Assembly (NCBI GenBank): GCA_963972255.1
Contig: CAXATO010000003.1
Span: 242,811 to 306,810 of the forward strand
DNA from: UBA1479 sp002706405
GTDB taxonomy: Bacteria; Pseudomonadota; Alphaproteobacteria; Rhodospirillales; Casp-alpha2
Length of the DNA stretch: 64,000 bases
Reading direction: 5' to 3'
Shown here: positions 50,301 through 58,276 of the stretch, in pieces
How positions within the stretch are numbered: the first letter of the stretch is position 1
How the letters are laid out: each line of letters begins with the position of its first letter
The notes under the pieces: model-generated
Databases searched by the model: none
Seen by the model: the letters and a program-made list of their open reading frames with translations, nothing else
What the model was told of the DNA's origin: nothing
Made by a program: the position numbers and the translations under genes

Positions 50301-50615
50301 AGAGAAGGGCAGTTCCTCGGCCTCGGGCTCCAAAAAGAAATCGAAGGGGTTCTGCACCGACATGTCGGCGACCAGATCGACCGTGACCTCGAACTTCTCG
50401 ACCGGGTCCGGATAGACGATGCGCGCCTGATAGTTACCGTGCGGGTCTTGCTGCCAATTGATGAAATAACCTTCGGGCTCGATCTTCAGCGCATAGCTGA
50501 GGACCGGCGTGCGGGCATGGGGGGCCGGGCGCAGGCGGATGATCTGCGGGCCCATCTCGACCTTGCGGTCGTAGATGTAGGAGGTCCGATGGTGCAGGGC
50601 GATGTGAATGCTCAT
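47304..50615 (-). CDS. large transglutaminase-like/DUF2126 protein
   Basis: A 1103-residue protein. Residues about 1-275 are a bacterial transglutaminase-like unit: Cys180 in GRGSCRDTGW, His229 in DLHAWTEVY and Asp245 in IGFDPTSG. Residues about 290-1085 match DUF2126, with LTLGGEPTFVSIDHVD, HFGQGKWYPGEPLPRWAF, GGGNHVVAGGPTAEDSP and YLFSGMFVGPTSQAPR as conserved parts. The GGNH motif and Glu-rich segments suggest a metal- or ATP-binding role (an ATP-grasp- or glutamine-synthetase-like ligase has been proposed for this class). First gene of the three-gene operon; 125 bases before the ATP-grasp/alpha-E gene. Confidence 0.93.
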   Translation of the reverse strand: MSIHIALHHRTSYIYDRKVEMGPQIIRLRPAPHARTPVLSYALKIEPEGYFINWQQDPHGNYQARIVYPDPVEKFEVTVDLVADMSVQNPFDFFLEPEAEELPFSYDPALREELEPYLKPEPAGPLLQAWLDKLPKQEGRTVEYLVALNQRLQSEVEYLIRMEPGVQTCEETLSSGRGSCRDTGWLLVEILRHLGYAARFVSGYLIQLKPDVKSLDGPSGSEVDFTDLHAWTEVYLPGAGWIGFDPTSGLLTGEGHIPLAATPRPRSAAPISGAVGPSEVDFDFDMVITRIAESPRVTKPYTEEQWQAIDALGDEIDKQLKKRDVRLTLGGEPTFVSIDHVDADEWNTAATGKTKRPLGDDLIRRLRDKYAPDGLLHFGQGKWYPGEPLPRWAFALYWRRDGVPIWRDQAAFAREVDDHKPDIKTAETFARGIAERLDVSPDAAIPAYEDPWHFMEQERRLPENVTLEDSKLDDPLERERLGKVFSRGLSKPTGYVLPVQRWNARASNRRWYSEPWSMRTDRLVLIPGDSPVGYRLPLDSLPHIPPVDYPYIVPADPFDERGDLPSPDAARQPYLQGAEHSGTGRQTISEQSVTGAKGRVRAAMTIEPRDGRICVFMPPTETLEDYLDLIAAIEDATAETGMPVHIEGYAPPNDPRLNVIKVTPDPGVLEINIKPAESWREMVESTETLYEEARLSRLGTEKFMLDGRHTGTGGGNHVVAGGPTAEDSPFLRRPDLLKSLVTYWQHHPSLSYLFSGMFVGPTSQAPRIDEARHDSLYELEIALAQIPEKGTECPPWLIDRTLRNLLIDVSGNTHRTEICIDKLYSPDGPTGRLGLVEFRAFEMPPHARMSLTQQLLLRALIARFWDTPYSGPLVRWGTQLHDRFMLPHSVWADFENVIADMNAQGYAFDADWFAPHFEFRFPRYGAVQYEQMEIELRQALEPWHVMGEEGAAGGTVRFVDSSVERLQVRITGMTGGRYRIACNGYEVPLTSTGKAGEFFAGVRFRAWKPASALHPGVDVDAPLVFDLYDTWTGRAVAGCTYHVAHPGGRNFEHFPVNAYEAESRRLARFEEIGHTAGSSDAPKRRDNDEFPMTLDLRRAKTVH

Positions 50616-50724
50616 GGCCGGGATCGCGCCGTTTCATATGGGGTCAAGGGCCCGCGCCGCCGCGGAACCTGATGAATGTTATACCAACACGCGCCCTCAC
50701 GCCCGTTATTCGTTCGCGGGCGCA

Positions 50725-50758
50725 CAAAAAAGCCCGCCGGCCCCAAGGGACCGGCGGG
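50725..50758 (-). terminator. intrinsic terminator after the acyl-CoA dehydrogenase gene
   Basis: CCCGCCGG (50733-50740) and CCGGCGGG (50751-50758) form the outer 8-base stem, extended by three further pairs after one mismatch. On the minus strand the hairpin is followed by CTTTTTTGTG. It is 38 bases beyond the acyl-CoA dehydrogenase stop and ends the CoA-ester operon. Confidence 0.88.
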
Positions 50759-50795
50759 AAGTAGCAACAGGGAAGTTGATCTAGTTGCCTTCGGT

Positions 50796-51980
50796 CTAGT
50801 AGGACCTGGGCAACCCCAGCACATGTTGCGCGAGATAGCTGAGGATCAGGTTCGGCGAAATAGGCGCCGTTCGGGCGAGTCGCGCCTCGCGCCATTTACG
50901 TTCGATGTGGTATTCGCGGGCAAAGGCAAAACCGCCGTGGGTGGTGAAGCAGGCTTCACCGGCGTCCCAGGCCGATTGCGCCGACAGCAGCCGCGCCATG
51001 TTGGCTTCCGAACCGCAGGGCAGGCCAGCGTCGAACATGGCCGTGGCCTTGCGCACCATCAGGTCGGCGGCTTCGATATCCGCATAGGCCTTGGCGATGG
51101 GGAACTGGATGCCCTGGTTCTGGCCGATGGGCCGCTTGAAGACGATGCGTTCGTTGGCGTAGTCGACGGCCTTTTCGATGAAGTAGCGGCCGTTGCCGAT
51201 GGCCTCCGACGCGGTCAGGCAGCGTTCGGCGTTCATGCCGTCGAGGATGTAGCGGAATCCCTTGCCTTCCTCGCCGATCAGGGAATCGCCCGGGATCGGC
51301 ACGTTGTCGAAGAACACTTCGCAGGTGTTGTGGTTGACCATGGCGTCGATGGGGCGGATTTCACAGCCGTGCTTCTGCGCTTCCTTGAGATCGATCAGGA
51401 AGGTCGAAATGCCGTCCGTGCGCTTTTCCACCTTGTCGGCGGGGGTGGTGCGGGCCAGCAACAGCATCAGGTCCGAATGGGCCGCGCGCGAGGTCCAGAC
51501 CTTCTGGCCGTTGACGACATAACCGTTGCCCTGCTTGTCGGCGCGGGTTTTCAGCTGCGTGGTGTCGGACCCGGTGGTCGGCTCCGTCACGCCGAAGGCC
51601 TGCAGACGCAGTTCGCCGGATGCGATCTTGGGCAGGTAGTAATCCTTTTGCTCTTTCGAGCCGTGCCGCAGGATCGTGCCCATGGTGTACATCTGGGCAT
51701 GGCCCGGCGAGGCCGAACACCCGGACGAATTGATGGTCTCCAGGATCACGGCACCGCCGCGCACGGGCAGGCCGGCACCGCCGTATTCCTCGGGGATCAG
51801 GGCCGCGAGATAACCCGATGCGGTCAGGGCCTCGATGAACTCGGTCGGATAGCTGCCCGACGGCGGCTGATCTTCCAGCTTGTGCCAGTATTCACCGGGA
51901 AAGTCGGCACAGACCTTGGCGACCTGTTCACGGATTTCCGGGTAATCGACCTCTAACGGGATGCTCAGTTCGGCGGTCAT
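50796..51980 (-). CDS. acyl-CoA dehydrogenase-family flavoprotein
   Basis: A 394-residue acyl-CoA dehydrogenase. It has the N-terminal helical domain, the middle beta domain (LRLQAFGVTEPTTGSDTTQL and NGQKVWTSRA) and the C-terminal helical domain (ERCLTASEAIGNGRYFIEKAV, FAREYHIERKWREARL). At the place where most members carry the catalytic Glu in a YEGT loop the sequence is ARTAPISPN, so the base may be elsewhere or this is a special subgroup. AAGGA lies 7 bases before the ATG. It is the last gene of the operon CoA-transferase, enoyl-CoA hydratase, HMG-CoA lyase-type, acyl-CoA dehydrogenase. Confidence 0.92.
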   Translation of the reverse strand: MTAELSIPLEVDYPEIREQVAKVCADFPGEYWHKLEDQPPSGSYPTEFIEALTASGYLAALIPEEYGGAGLPVRGGAVILETINSSGCSASPGHAQMYTMGTILRHGSKEQKDYYLPKIASGELRLQAFGVTEPTTGSDTTQLKTRADKQGNGYVVNGQKVWTSRAAHSDLMLLLARTTPADKVEKRTDGISTFLIDLKEAQKHGCEIRPIDAMVNHNTCEVFFDNVPIPGDSLIGEEGKGFRYILDGMNAERCLTASEAIGNGRYFIEKAVDYANERIVFKRPIGQNQGIQFPIAKAYADIEAADLMVRKATAMFDAGLPCGSEANMARLLSAQSAWDAGEACFTTHGGFAFAREYHIERKWREARLARTAPISPNLILSYLAQHVLGLPRSY

Positions 51981-52002
51981 GTCTTCGTCCTTGAATGCAG
52001 GG

Positions 52003-52947
52003 TCAGGCGGCTTTGGATGCAGGCGTGAACCCCTTGGGCGGGCCGGCGTTGATGTAGGTGCCGTGCACGGGCTCGCCCTTCAGTTGGCGTTCCATGATCG
52101 CGCGGGCTTCCAGCAGGCCGTCGAGATCGACGCCCGTTTTCAGGCCCTGGGCTTCCAGCATGAAGACAAGGTCTTCAGTGACGATGTTGCCGCTGGCACC
52201 CGGGGCATAGGGGCAGCCGCCCAGGCCGCCCAGGCAGGAATCGAATTCCCGCACCCCGGCGTCCAAGGCCGCGAATACGTTGGCCAGACCCAGGCCGCGG
52301 GTATCGTGGAAATGGGCGCCCACGGGCACGTCCTTGCCGACCGTGCGGTACAGTTCCGTGAACAGGTCACGGACCTGCTTGGGGTTGGCATAGCCGACGG
52401 TGTCGGCGACGTTCAGGCGTTGGGCGCCGCGTTCCATCAGGCCTTCGGCGACCTTCATGACGTCTTTGATCGGCACCGGGCCGGAGATCGTGCAGCCGAA
52501 GCAGGTTGCCATGCCGCCGGAGATGATCTGATCCTTGTACTCCGGATGTTCGTCCCGATAGGCGACGATCTCGGCGAAGCCGTCGAGGGATTCCTGAACC
52601 GAGCGGCGGATGTTGGCCTGGTTGTGCTCTTCCGAGACCGACATGACGACGCCGATCTGATGGGCGCCGGCGGCCAGGCCGTTCACGGCCCCCTTCATGT
52701 TCGGCACCAGGGCCGAGACGGTCAGGCCGTCGATCAGGATCGACTGGGCGACCACGTCGGCGGAATCCGCCATCTGCGGCAGCAGCTTGGGATTGACGAA
52801 GGACCCGACTTGCATCTGCGGCACGCCGGCGGCGGCTTCGCTGCGGATCCATTCCATCTTGCCCTCGGTGGTGAAGACGGTCTCAATGCTCTGCAGGCCG
52901 TCGCGGGGGCCGACTTCGCTGACCAGGACGTCGATATCGCGTTTCAT
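52003..52947 (-). CDS. hydroxymethylglutaryl-CoA lyase-type protein
   Basis: A 314-residue TIM-barrel lyase of the HMG-CoA lyase/DRE-TIM family. The catalytic and metal-binding parts are SEVGPRDGLQ (Arg15, Asp16), GAHFHDTRGLGLANV (metal His pair) and the active-site Cys loop CLGGLGGCPYAPGASGN. HMG-CoA lyase splits 3-hydroxy-3-methylglutaryl-CoA into acetyl-CoA and acetoacetate. AAGGAG precedes the ATG. It is in an operon with an enoyl-CoA hydratase and a CoA-transferase. Confidence 0.93.
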   Translation of the reverse strand: MKRDIDVLVSEVGPRDGLQSIETVFTTEGKMEWIRSEAAAGVPQMQVGSFVNPKLLPQMADSADVVAQSILIDGLTVSALVPNMKGAVNGLAAGAHQIGVVMSVSEEHNQANIRRSVQESLDGFAEIVAYRDEHPEYKDQIISGGMATCFGCTISGPVPIKDVMKVAEGLMERGAQRLNVADTVGYANPKQVRDLFTELYRTVGKDVPVGAHFHDTRGLGLANVFAALDAGVREFDSCLGGLGGCPYAPGASGNIVTEDLVFMLEAQGLKTGVDLDGLLEARAIMERQLKGEPVHGTYINAGPPKGFTPASKAA

Positions 52948-52979
52948 AATGGTCTCCTTCTCTTCGTGCGTTGGCTGCG

Positions 52980-53774
52980 TCAGGAGCCCTTGAACTGGGC
53001 CTTGCGTTTTTCGTTGAAGGCGGCGACGCCTTCCAAGCGGTCGTCGGTGCCGACCAGGCGGTTGTAGGCCTGAAGTTCGAACTGGTAACCCGACATGCGG
53101 TCGACCTGGGTCGCGATCGAGGTCGAGCGCTTGGCGGCACGGATCGACAACGGCGCGTTGTTGGCGATGCGTTCCGCCGTCGCGATGGTCTCTTCCATCA
53201 GTTTTTCCGGCTCGCACACCTTGTTGACCAAGCCCCAATCACAGGCTTCTTGGGCCGTGAACGGCAGGCCGGTCATGACGATTTCCTTGGCCCGCCGCTC
53301 GCCGACCGCGTTGGGCAGGTTAATCGTGCCCATGGCGCCCGGCATGATGCCCAAGGTGACCTCGGTCAGGGCGAACTTGGCGTGACTGGCGGCATAGACG
53401 AAGTCGCAGGTCAGCGCCGTTTCGCAGCCGCCGCCGTAGGCCGCGCCATTGACCGCGCCGATCACCGGCACCGGGCACATGCGCATGGCGATCACCGCCT
53501 GTTCGAAGATGCGGTGCTGGACCTGCCAGTCGTGGTTGGTCATGCCGTTGCGTTCTTTGAGGTCGCCGCCGGCGCAGAAGGCCTTGTCGCCGCGACCGGT
53601 ATAGATGACGGCGCGCACGCCTTCGGTGTCGCGGTAGAGGCCCTGGAAAATCTCGATCTGTTCCAGGCCCATCTTGGTGTTCTTGGCGTTGCGAACCTCG
53701 GGGCGGTCCATCATGACGATCAGGACATGCTCGCCGACGCGTTCCAGGCTGTAGGTTTCGTAGTCCATCCGCAT
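52980..53774 (-). CDS. enoyl-CoA hydratase/isomerase-family protein
   Basis: A 264-residue crotonase-fold protein. The oxyanion and catalytic segments are KAFCAGGDLKERN, GAAYGGGCETALTCD and the FALTEVTLGIMPGAMGTINLP segment, with the two glutamates expected of a hydratase. The start overlaps the stop of the CoA-transferase gene (TAATG). Hydration of a 2-enoyl-CoA, perhaps 3-methylglutaconyl-CoA, is a reasonable guess because an HMG-CoA lyase-type gene follows. Confidence 0.93.
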   Translation of the reverse strand: MRMDYETYSLERVGEHVLIVMMDRPEVRNAKNTKMGLEQIEIFQGLYRDTEGVRAVIYTGRGDKAFCAGGDLKERNGMTNHDWQVQHRIFEQAVIAMRMCPVPVIGAVNGAAYGGGCETALTCDFVYAASHAKFALTEVTLGIMPGAMGTINLPNAVGERRAKEIVMTGLPFTAQEACDWGLVNKVCEPEKLMEETIATAERIANNAPLSIRAAKRSTSIATQVDRMSGYQFELQAYNRLVGTDDRLEGVAAFNEKRKAQFKGS

Positions 53775-54931
53775 TACTTGGTTTTCCCTTTTATGACGTC
53801 ATTGTGCTGGCCGACGGTGGGGGCCGATTTACGGGTCGGCGGGCGCGTGCCGTCGAAGCTGAGGGGCAGGCCGACCAGACGCGGGCCGCCGTCCAATGAT
53901 GTCTGCAGAATGCCGAGGGCTTCCGTCTGCGGGTCGGCCATCATTTCCAGGGTCTGCTGAACCGGGGCGCTGGGGATGCCCACATCGTCCAGGGCCTGTT
54001 GCCAGTCGGCGCGGGTCCGGGTGAAGACCACGGGCTCGATCAGGGCATTCAGTTCCGCCAGGTTGTCATAGCGGTTCTGGTTGGTGTCGAAGCGCGGGTC
54101 CTCGGGCCACTCGGGGTGGCCCAAGACCTTGGACAGGCGTTCGAACAGGCGGTCATTGGGGGCCGCGATGATCAAATAGCCGTCGGAACATTCATAGGCC
54201 TGATAGGGGGCCATGCCGCGGGCGCCCGATCCTTCGCGGGCCGGGTTTTTCGGATCAATGGCGGCCGAGGCGACGGCGTTGTTCATCCAGCCGACGGCGG
54301 TTTCATACAGCGACGCATCGACCGTGCAGCCGGTGCCCGTGTCGTCGCGGCGCTTCAACGCGCCGAGAATGCCGATGGCGCACCACATGCCGGTGCCCAT
54401 GTCGATGATGGAGGTGCCGACGCGGATCGGCGGGCGGCCTTCCTCGCCGGTGATGGTCATCAGGCCGCCGTAGGCCTGCATCAGCGGGTCGTAGCCGGGC
54501 TTGTCCTTCAAGGGGCCTTCGTTGCCGAACGCCCCCAGGTTGCAATAGATCAGGTTCGGGTTGTCGGCGCGCAGGCTGTCCGCGTCCAGGCCGTATTTCT
54601 TGACCGTGCCCGGGCGCATGTTCTGGATCACCACGTCGGCTTCGGTCACGCAGTAGGTGCGCAGCCAGTCGCGTTCTTCGGCATTGCTCATGTCGATGGT
54701 GATCGACTGCTTGTCCCGGTTCAGGGCGTGGAAGTAGGACCCGATTCCGTCGGGAAACATCTTGCCCCATTGGCGGGCGTCATCGCCCGGGCCGGGGCGT
54801 TCGATCTTCACAACTTCGGCGCCCATGGCACCCAGAATCCAAGCGGCATAGGGGGCGGCCACGCTGGACCCCAACTCGACGACGCGAATGCCGGCCAAAC
54901 ATTGCCAGGCTCCGACGTTAGGTTCGTTCAC
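53774..54931 (-). CDS. family III CoA-transferase
   Basis: A 385-residue CaiB/BaiF-type CoA-transferase. Features are IRVVELGSSVAAPYAAWILGAMGAEVVKIERPG near the N-terminus, QNMRPGTVKKYGLD, and the catalytic Asp in PGYDPLMQAYGG. The start is GTG with GGGAG 6 bases upstream. First gene of the CoA-ester operon and divergent from the IclR gene at 55098. It would activate the free acid that the rest of the operon degrades. Confidence 0.93.
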   Translation of the reverse strand: MNEPNVGAWQCLAGIRVVELGSSVAAPYAAWILGAMGAEVVKIERPGPGDDARQWGKMFPDGIGSYFHALNRDKQSITIDMSNAEERDWLRTYCVTEADVVIQNMRPGTVKKYGLDADSLRADNPNLIYCNLGAFGNEGPLKDKPGYDPLMQAYGGLMTITGEEGRPPIRVGTSIIDMGTGMWCAIGILGALKRRDDTGTGCTVDASLYETAVGWMNNAVASAAIDPKNPAREGSGARGMAPYQAYECSDGYLIIAAPNDRLFERLSKVLGHPEWPEDPRFDTNQNRYDNLAELNALIEPVVFTRTRADWQQALDDVGIPSAPVQQTLEMMADPQTEALGILQTSLDGGPRLVGLPLSFDGTRPPTRKSAPTVGQHNDVIKGKTK

Positions 54932-55023
54932 GATGTTCTCCCGAAATGCTTGTCGGCGGCCGCGGGGCCCGCCGGTGCATCTTGTTCAGATATTGATTTG
55001 GCGGCTCACATGTGTTGAAGAAA

Positions 55024-55040
55024 GTATCGCATTGTGATAC
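55024..55040. promoter_or_regulatory. candidate IclR operator 1
   Basis: GTATCGCATTGTGATAC is a 17-base palindrome with one mismatched pair. It lies in the 166-base region between the CoA-transferase gene and the divergent IclR regulator. Confidence 0.6.
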
Positions 55041-55051
55041 ATAGTTTCTGA

Positions 55052-55065
55052 TTGTAAGATTACAA
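55052..55065. promoter_or_regulatory. candidate IclR operator 2
   Basis: TTGTAA-GA-TTACAA is a perfect 6-base inverted repeat, 11 bases after operator 1 and 32 bases before the IclR start codon. It may control the regulator's own expression. Confidence 0.55.
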
Positions 55066-55097
55066 CGCAATGCCCCGAGACTGTCAAGCAGGTCCCG

Positions 55098-55943
55098 ATG
55101 CTCGATCTTCCCGACGACGACGCCCATCCTGACTTCAGTACCGAGGCCGACCCCGATCGCCGCGGCAAGCCCTTCGTGGCGTCCGTCGGCAAATGTTTTC
55201 AGGTGTTGAAGGCGTTTCGCCGGGGGCAGACGGAATTGCGCCAGCGCGATCTGGGTTTAAGCGAAATCTGCAAACTGTCGGGCCTGGACAAAAGCGCCGC
55301 GCAGCGGTTTTCCGAAACCCTGGTAACCTTGGGTTATCTGGAGAAAGACCCGGGCACCCGGCGCTACCGCCCCGGCATCGCGCTGATCGATTTCTATTAC
55401 ACCTTCATGGTCTCCCACCGCCTGGCGCAGATCGCCATGCCGATTTTGATCGAGGCATCCAAGGTCTACGACACCACCGTCAACCTGTGTGAGCTGGAAG
55501 GCACGGACGCCATCTATACGGTGCGCATCCCCCAGGCCAAGGCCAGCTACGGCACCATGCTGGCCGGGCGCCGGGTACCGGCGTTCTGCGCCTCGCCGGG
55601 CACGGTGATTTTGGCCCATATGCCGGAGGACGAAGCCGATGCGGTGCTGGCCGCCTCGGACCTGCGCAAGATCACCGAATATACCCTGACCGATATCGCC
55701 GAGCTGAAGGCCCAGATGGCCGAGGCCCGGCGGCTTGGCTACCACGTGTCCGATCAACAATCGCAAATCCACAACGTGTCGACCGCCGCCCCCGTGCTGC
55801 GCATGGACGGGCGCGCCGTCGCCGCCGTGCATATTCCCGGCTATGCGCCGCAATGGAACCTGGACAACGTTCACGAAAAACTGGTGCCGCTGGCCGTGGA
55901 AACGGCGCGGCGCATTTCCGATTCCCTGACCGAGGCCCTGTGA
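55098..55943 (+). CDS. IclR-family transcriptional regulator
   Basis: A 281-residue regulator with the winged helix-turn-helix at about residues 28-92 (ASVGKCFQVLKAFRRGQTEL, then LSEICKLSGLDKSAAQRFSETLVTLGYLE) and an IclR effector domain over about 100-280 (VRIPQAKASYGTMLAGRRVPAF, CASPGTVILAH). An N-terminal acidic extension of about 25 residues precedes the DNA-binding domain. It is divergent from the CoA-ester operon and followed after 53 bases by the MmgE/PrpD gene, both likely targets. Confidence 0.93.
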   Translation: MLDLPDDDAHPDFSTEADPDRRGKPFVASVGKCFQVLKAFRRGQTELRQRDLGLSEICKLSGLDKSAAQRFSETLVTLGYLEKDPGTRRYRPGIALIDFYYTFMVSHRLAQIAMPILIEASKVYDTTVNLCELEGTDAIYTVRIPQAKASYGTMLAGRRVPAFCASPGTVILAHMPEDEADAVLAASDLRKITEYTLTDIAELKAQMAEARRLGYHVSDQQSQIHNVSTAAPVLRMDGRAVAAVHIPGYAPQWNLDNVHEKLVPLAVETARRISDSLTEAL

Positions 55944-55996
55944 CGGCCCGGCCGAACGAACAAAAGCAAAAGTCAGACCATCCCAAGGAGGATCCC

Positions 55997-57370
55997 ATGC
56001 CCGATACCCATCAGCCCGCCCCGCAGGGCACAACCGAAACCCCGACCCGCGACCTTGCCCAATGGGTCTCGGGCGTTTCGTCCGACGACTTCGGCGACCG
56101 TCCGCGCCGCTGGGCCAGGCATGCGATCCTCGACTGGTTCGGGGTGACCCTGGCCGGGGCGACGGATCCCCTGGTCGGCATTCTGGCCGCCGACGCGCTG
56201 GACGCCGGAGAAGCAGGGACGGCCCGCCTTGTCGGGCGGGCGGAGAAAGTCACTCCCAGCTTCGCCGCGATGATCAATGGGGCTGCGTCCCACGCGCTTG
56301 ATTACGATGACGTCAACAAGCGCCTGCACGGCCACCCGACCGTGCCGGTCGTCCCGGCGGTTCTGGCGCTGGCTGAACAGAAGGGCCTGTCGGGCCGTGA
56401 CGTGGTCGAAGCCTTCATCGTCGGCTACGAGGCCGAATGCCTGATCGGCGAGATGATGGGCATGAACCATTACGACCACGGCTGGCACGCCACGGCGACC
56501 GTCGGGACGTTTGGCGCGGCCGCGGCTTGCGCCCGCCTGTTGGGCCTGGACGCCGAAAAATCGGCCATGGCGCTGGGCACGGCGGCAACCCAGGCGGCGG
56601 GCCTGAAGTCCATGTTCGGGACCATGTGCAAGCCGCTTCATGCGGGCAAGGCGGCCATGAACGGTCTGATGGCGGCGCGTTGGGCGGCGCGCGGCTTCAC
56701 CAGCCGCCCGGATGCCCTGGAATGCGCCCAGGGGTTCGGCACGACCCAGTCGACGGAATTCCAAGGCCTGCCCGTGCGCGCCGATGCCGCGGCGCCTTTC
56801 GCTGTCGAACAGAATTTGTTCAAGTATCACGCCGCCTGCTACCTGACGCATTCGTCGATCGAAGCGATCCGCGAGTTGAAGCAGCATCACGATTTCACGG
56901 CGGATCAGGTGACCGCCGTGCGTGCTCTCGTCGATGCCGGCCACCGCAAGGTCTGCGACATTCCGGAGCCGGAAACGGGCCTGCAGGTGAAGTTCTCCAT
57001 TCGACACTGCATCGCCATGGCGCTCACGGGCATCGATACGGGCGATCGGGAAATCTATACGGAGGCGACGGCGGCCCGGCCCGACCTGGTGGCGCTGCGG
57101 CGCAAGGTCGAGCTCGAGGATAAAATTCACGACAGCCGCCACGCGGCCGAGGTCGTCATCGATCTGGCCGACGGTCGGTCCCTGGTCCAATACTTCGACG
57201 TGGGCGTGCCGGCCGATGATCTGGACGCCCAGGAACAGCGCCTGATCGCCAAGTTCCGCCGCCTGGCCGAGCCGATCCTGGGGGTGGAGAAGGCCAAGAA
57301 GATCGAGGATCTGGTGCTTGGATTGGACAATGCCAAGGGGGTGACGGAGCTGATGTCCGCCGCCGGCTGA
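55997..57370 (+). CDS. MmgE/PrpD family protein
   Basis: A 457-residue protein of the family that includes 2-methylcitrate dehydratase (PrpD) and cis-aconitate decarboxylase. Family features are RHAILDWFGVTLAGATDPLV near the N-terminus, NGAASHALDYDDVNKRLHGHPT, GWHATATVGTFGAAAACARL and MCKPLHAGKAAMNGLMAA. AAGGAGG lies 5 bases before the ATG. It shares a transcript with the IclR gene. No methylcitrate synthase or methylisocitrate lyase is nearby, so a different hydroxy-tricarboxylate or branched acid is likely. Confidence 0.9.
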   Translation: MPDTHQPAPQGTTETPTRDLAQWVSGVSSDDFGDRPRRWARHAILDWFGVTLAGATDPLVGILAADALDAGEAGTARLVGRAEKVTPSFAAMINGAASHALDYDDVNKRLHGHPTVPVVPAVLALAEQKGLSGRDVVEAFIVGYEAECLIGEMMGMNHYDHGWHATATVGTFGAAAACARLLGLDAEKSAMALGTAATQAAGLKSMFGTMCKPLHAGKAAMNGLMAARWAARGFTSRPDALECAQGFGTTQSTEFQGLPVRADAAAPFAVEQNLFKYHAACYLTHSSIEAIRELKQHHDFTADQVTAVRALVDAGHRKVCDIPEPETGLQVKFSIRHCIAMALTGIDTGDREIYTEATAARPDLVALRRKVELEDKIHDSRHAAEVVIDLADGRSLVQYFDVGVPADDLDAQEQRLIAKFRRLAEPILGVEKAKKIEDLVLGLDNAKGVTELMSAAG

Positions 57371-57374
57371 CGGT

Positions 57375-58262
57375 TTAAACGGGTTCGCCCTGGCGCAGTT
57401 TGCGGGTTTCGGCGGCGACGTCGAAAAACGCGCTGACCAGGCGCGAATCCCGCCGTTCCATCAGGCAGTTCACATGCGCCGTCGTATGGATGTCGGCGTT
57501 TTCGATCTCGATCGTGCGCAGGTCGGGATGCTTGATGAACTCGATATCGGACACCACCCCAAGGCCGATGCCGCGGGCGACGGCCAGCCATACCGCTTCG
57601 CGGCTGCCGATTTCCATGACCGGATTGACGGTCACGCCGTGTCGGGTGAGGGCGGATTCCAGCGCGCGGCGGGTGGTCGATCCGCTTTCGCGCAACACCA
57701 TGCGGGCACCCTCCAATTCCTCGATGCGGATGCTCTTGCGCTTGGCCAGCGGGTGCGATTTGTGGGCGAACACGATGACCTTATGGCGGCTGTAGGGCAT
57801 GGCGAAGATGCGGGGGTCGTCCTCGACATGGGCCAGCACGGCGACATCGGCGGAATAGTCCAGAAGGCGGCCCACCATCTCGCTGGAGTTGCCGACGGTG
57901 ACGGCGAGCCGAATGCCCGGATAGGTTTCGCTGAAGGCGCTGAGCATTTCCGTCGCATGATAGGGGCCGACGGCGCCCACGTGCAGCGTGCCCGTGTGGA
58001 ACCCGCCGAAGGCGTTCAACAGGTCCTGGGCCTGGCCCTCCAGGTCCATGATGCGTCGGGTCACGGTCAGAAGCGCCCGGCCCGCCTCGGTCAGTTCGAT
58101 TTCGCGCCCGCGGCGGTGAAACAGTTCGACCTTGAACATGTCTTCCAGCGCGCGGACCTGGCTGGTCAGCGTCGGCTGGCCCACGTTCAGCACCTTCGAG
58201 GCGGCGGTGAAACCGTTCTCGGTGGCGACGGCGTGAAAGGATCTGAGCTGTGTAAAGATCAT
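57375..58262 (-). CDS. LysR-family transcriptional regulator
   Basis: A 295-residue LysR regulator with helix-turn-helix MIFTQLRSFHAVATENGFTA and then VGQPTLTSQVRALEDMF at residues 1-45, and a type 2 periplasmic-binding-like effector domain. It lies divergent from the phosphonate-type transporter genes, a position in which LysR proteins of phosphonate-use loci are often found. No good Shine-Dalgarno precedes the ATG. A 12-base palindrome begins 3 bases upstream of the start. Confidence 0.92.
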   Translation of the reverse strand: MIFTQLRSFHAVATENGFTAASKVLNVGQPTLTSQVRALEDMFKVELFHRRGREIELTEAGRALLTVTRRIMDLEGQAQDLLNAFGGFHTGTLHVGAVGPYHATEMLSAFSETYPGIRLAVTVGNSSEMVGRLLDYSADVAVLAHVEDDPRIFAMPYSRHKVIVFAHKSHPLAKRKSIRIEELEGARMVLRESGSTTRRALESALTRHGVTVNPVMEIGSREAVWLAVARGIGLGVVSDIEFIKHPDLRTIEIENADIHTTAHVNCLMERRDSRLVSAFFDVAAETRKLRQGEPV

Positions 58263-58264
58263 GG

Positions 58265-58276
58265 CATTTATAAATG
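58265..58276. promoter_or_regulatory. palindrome CATTTATAAATG at the LysR start
   Basis: A perfect 12-base palindrome immediately upstream of the LysR ATG, in the 288-base divergent region ahead of phnD. It suits autoregulation or acts as part of an AT-rich promoter. The rest of this region is AT-rich near the LysR side and contains no gene or clear Pho box. Confidence 0.45.
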
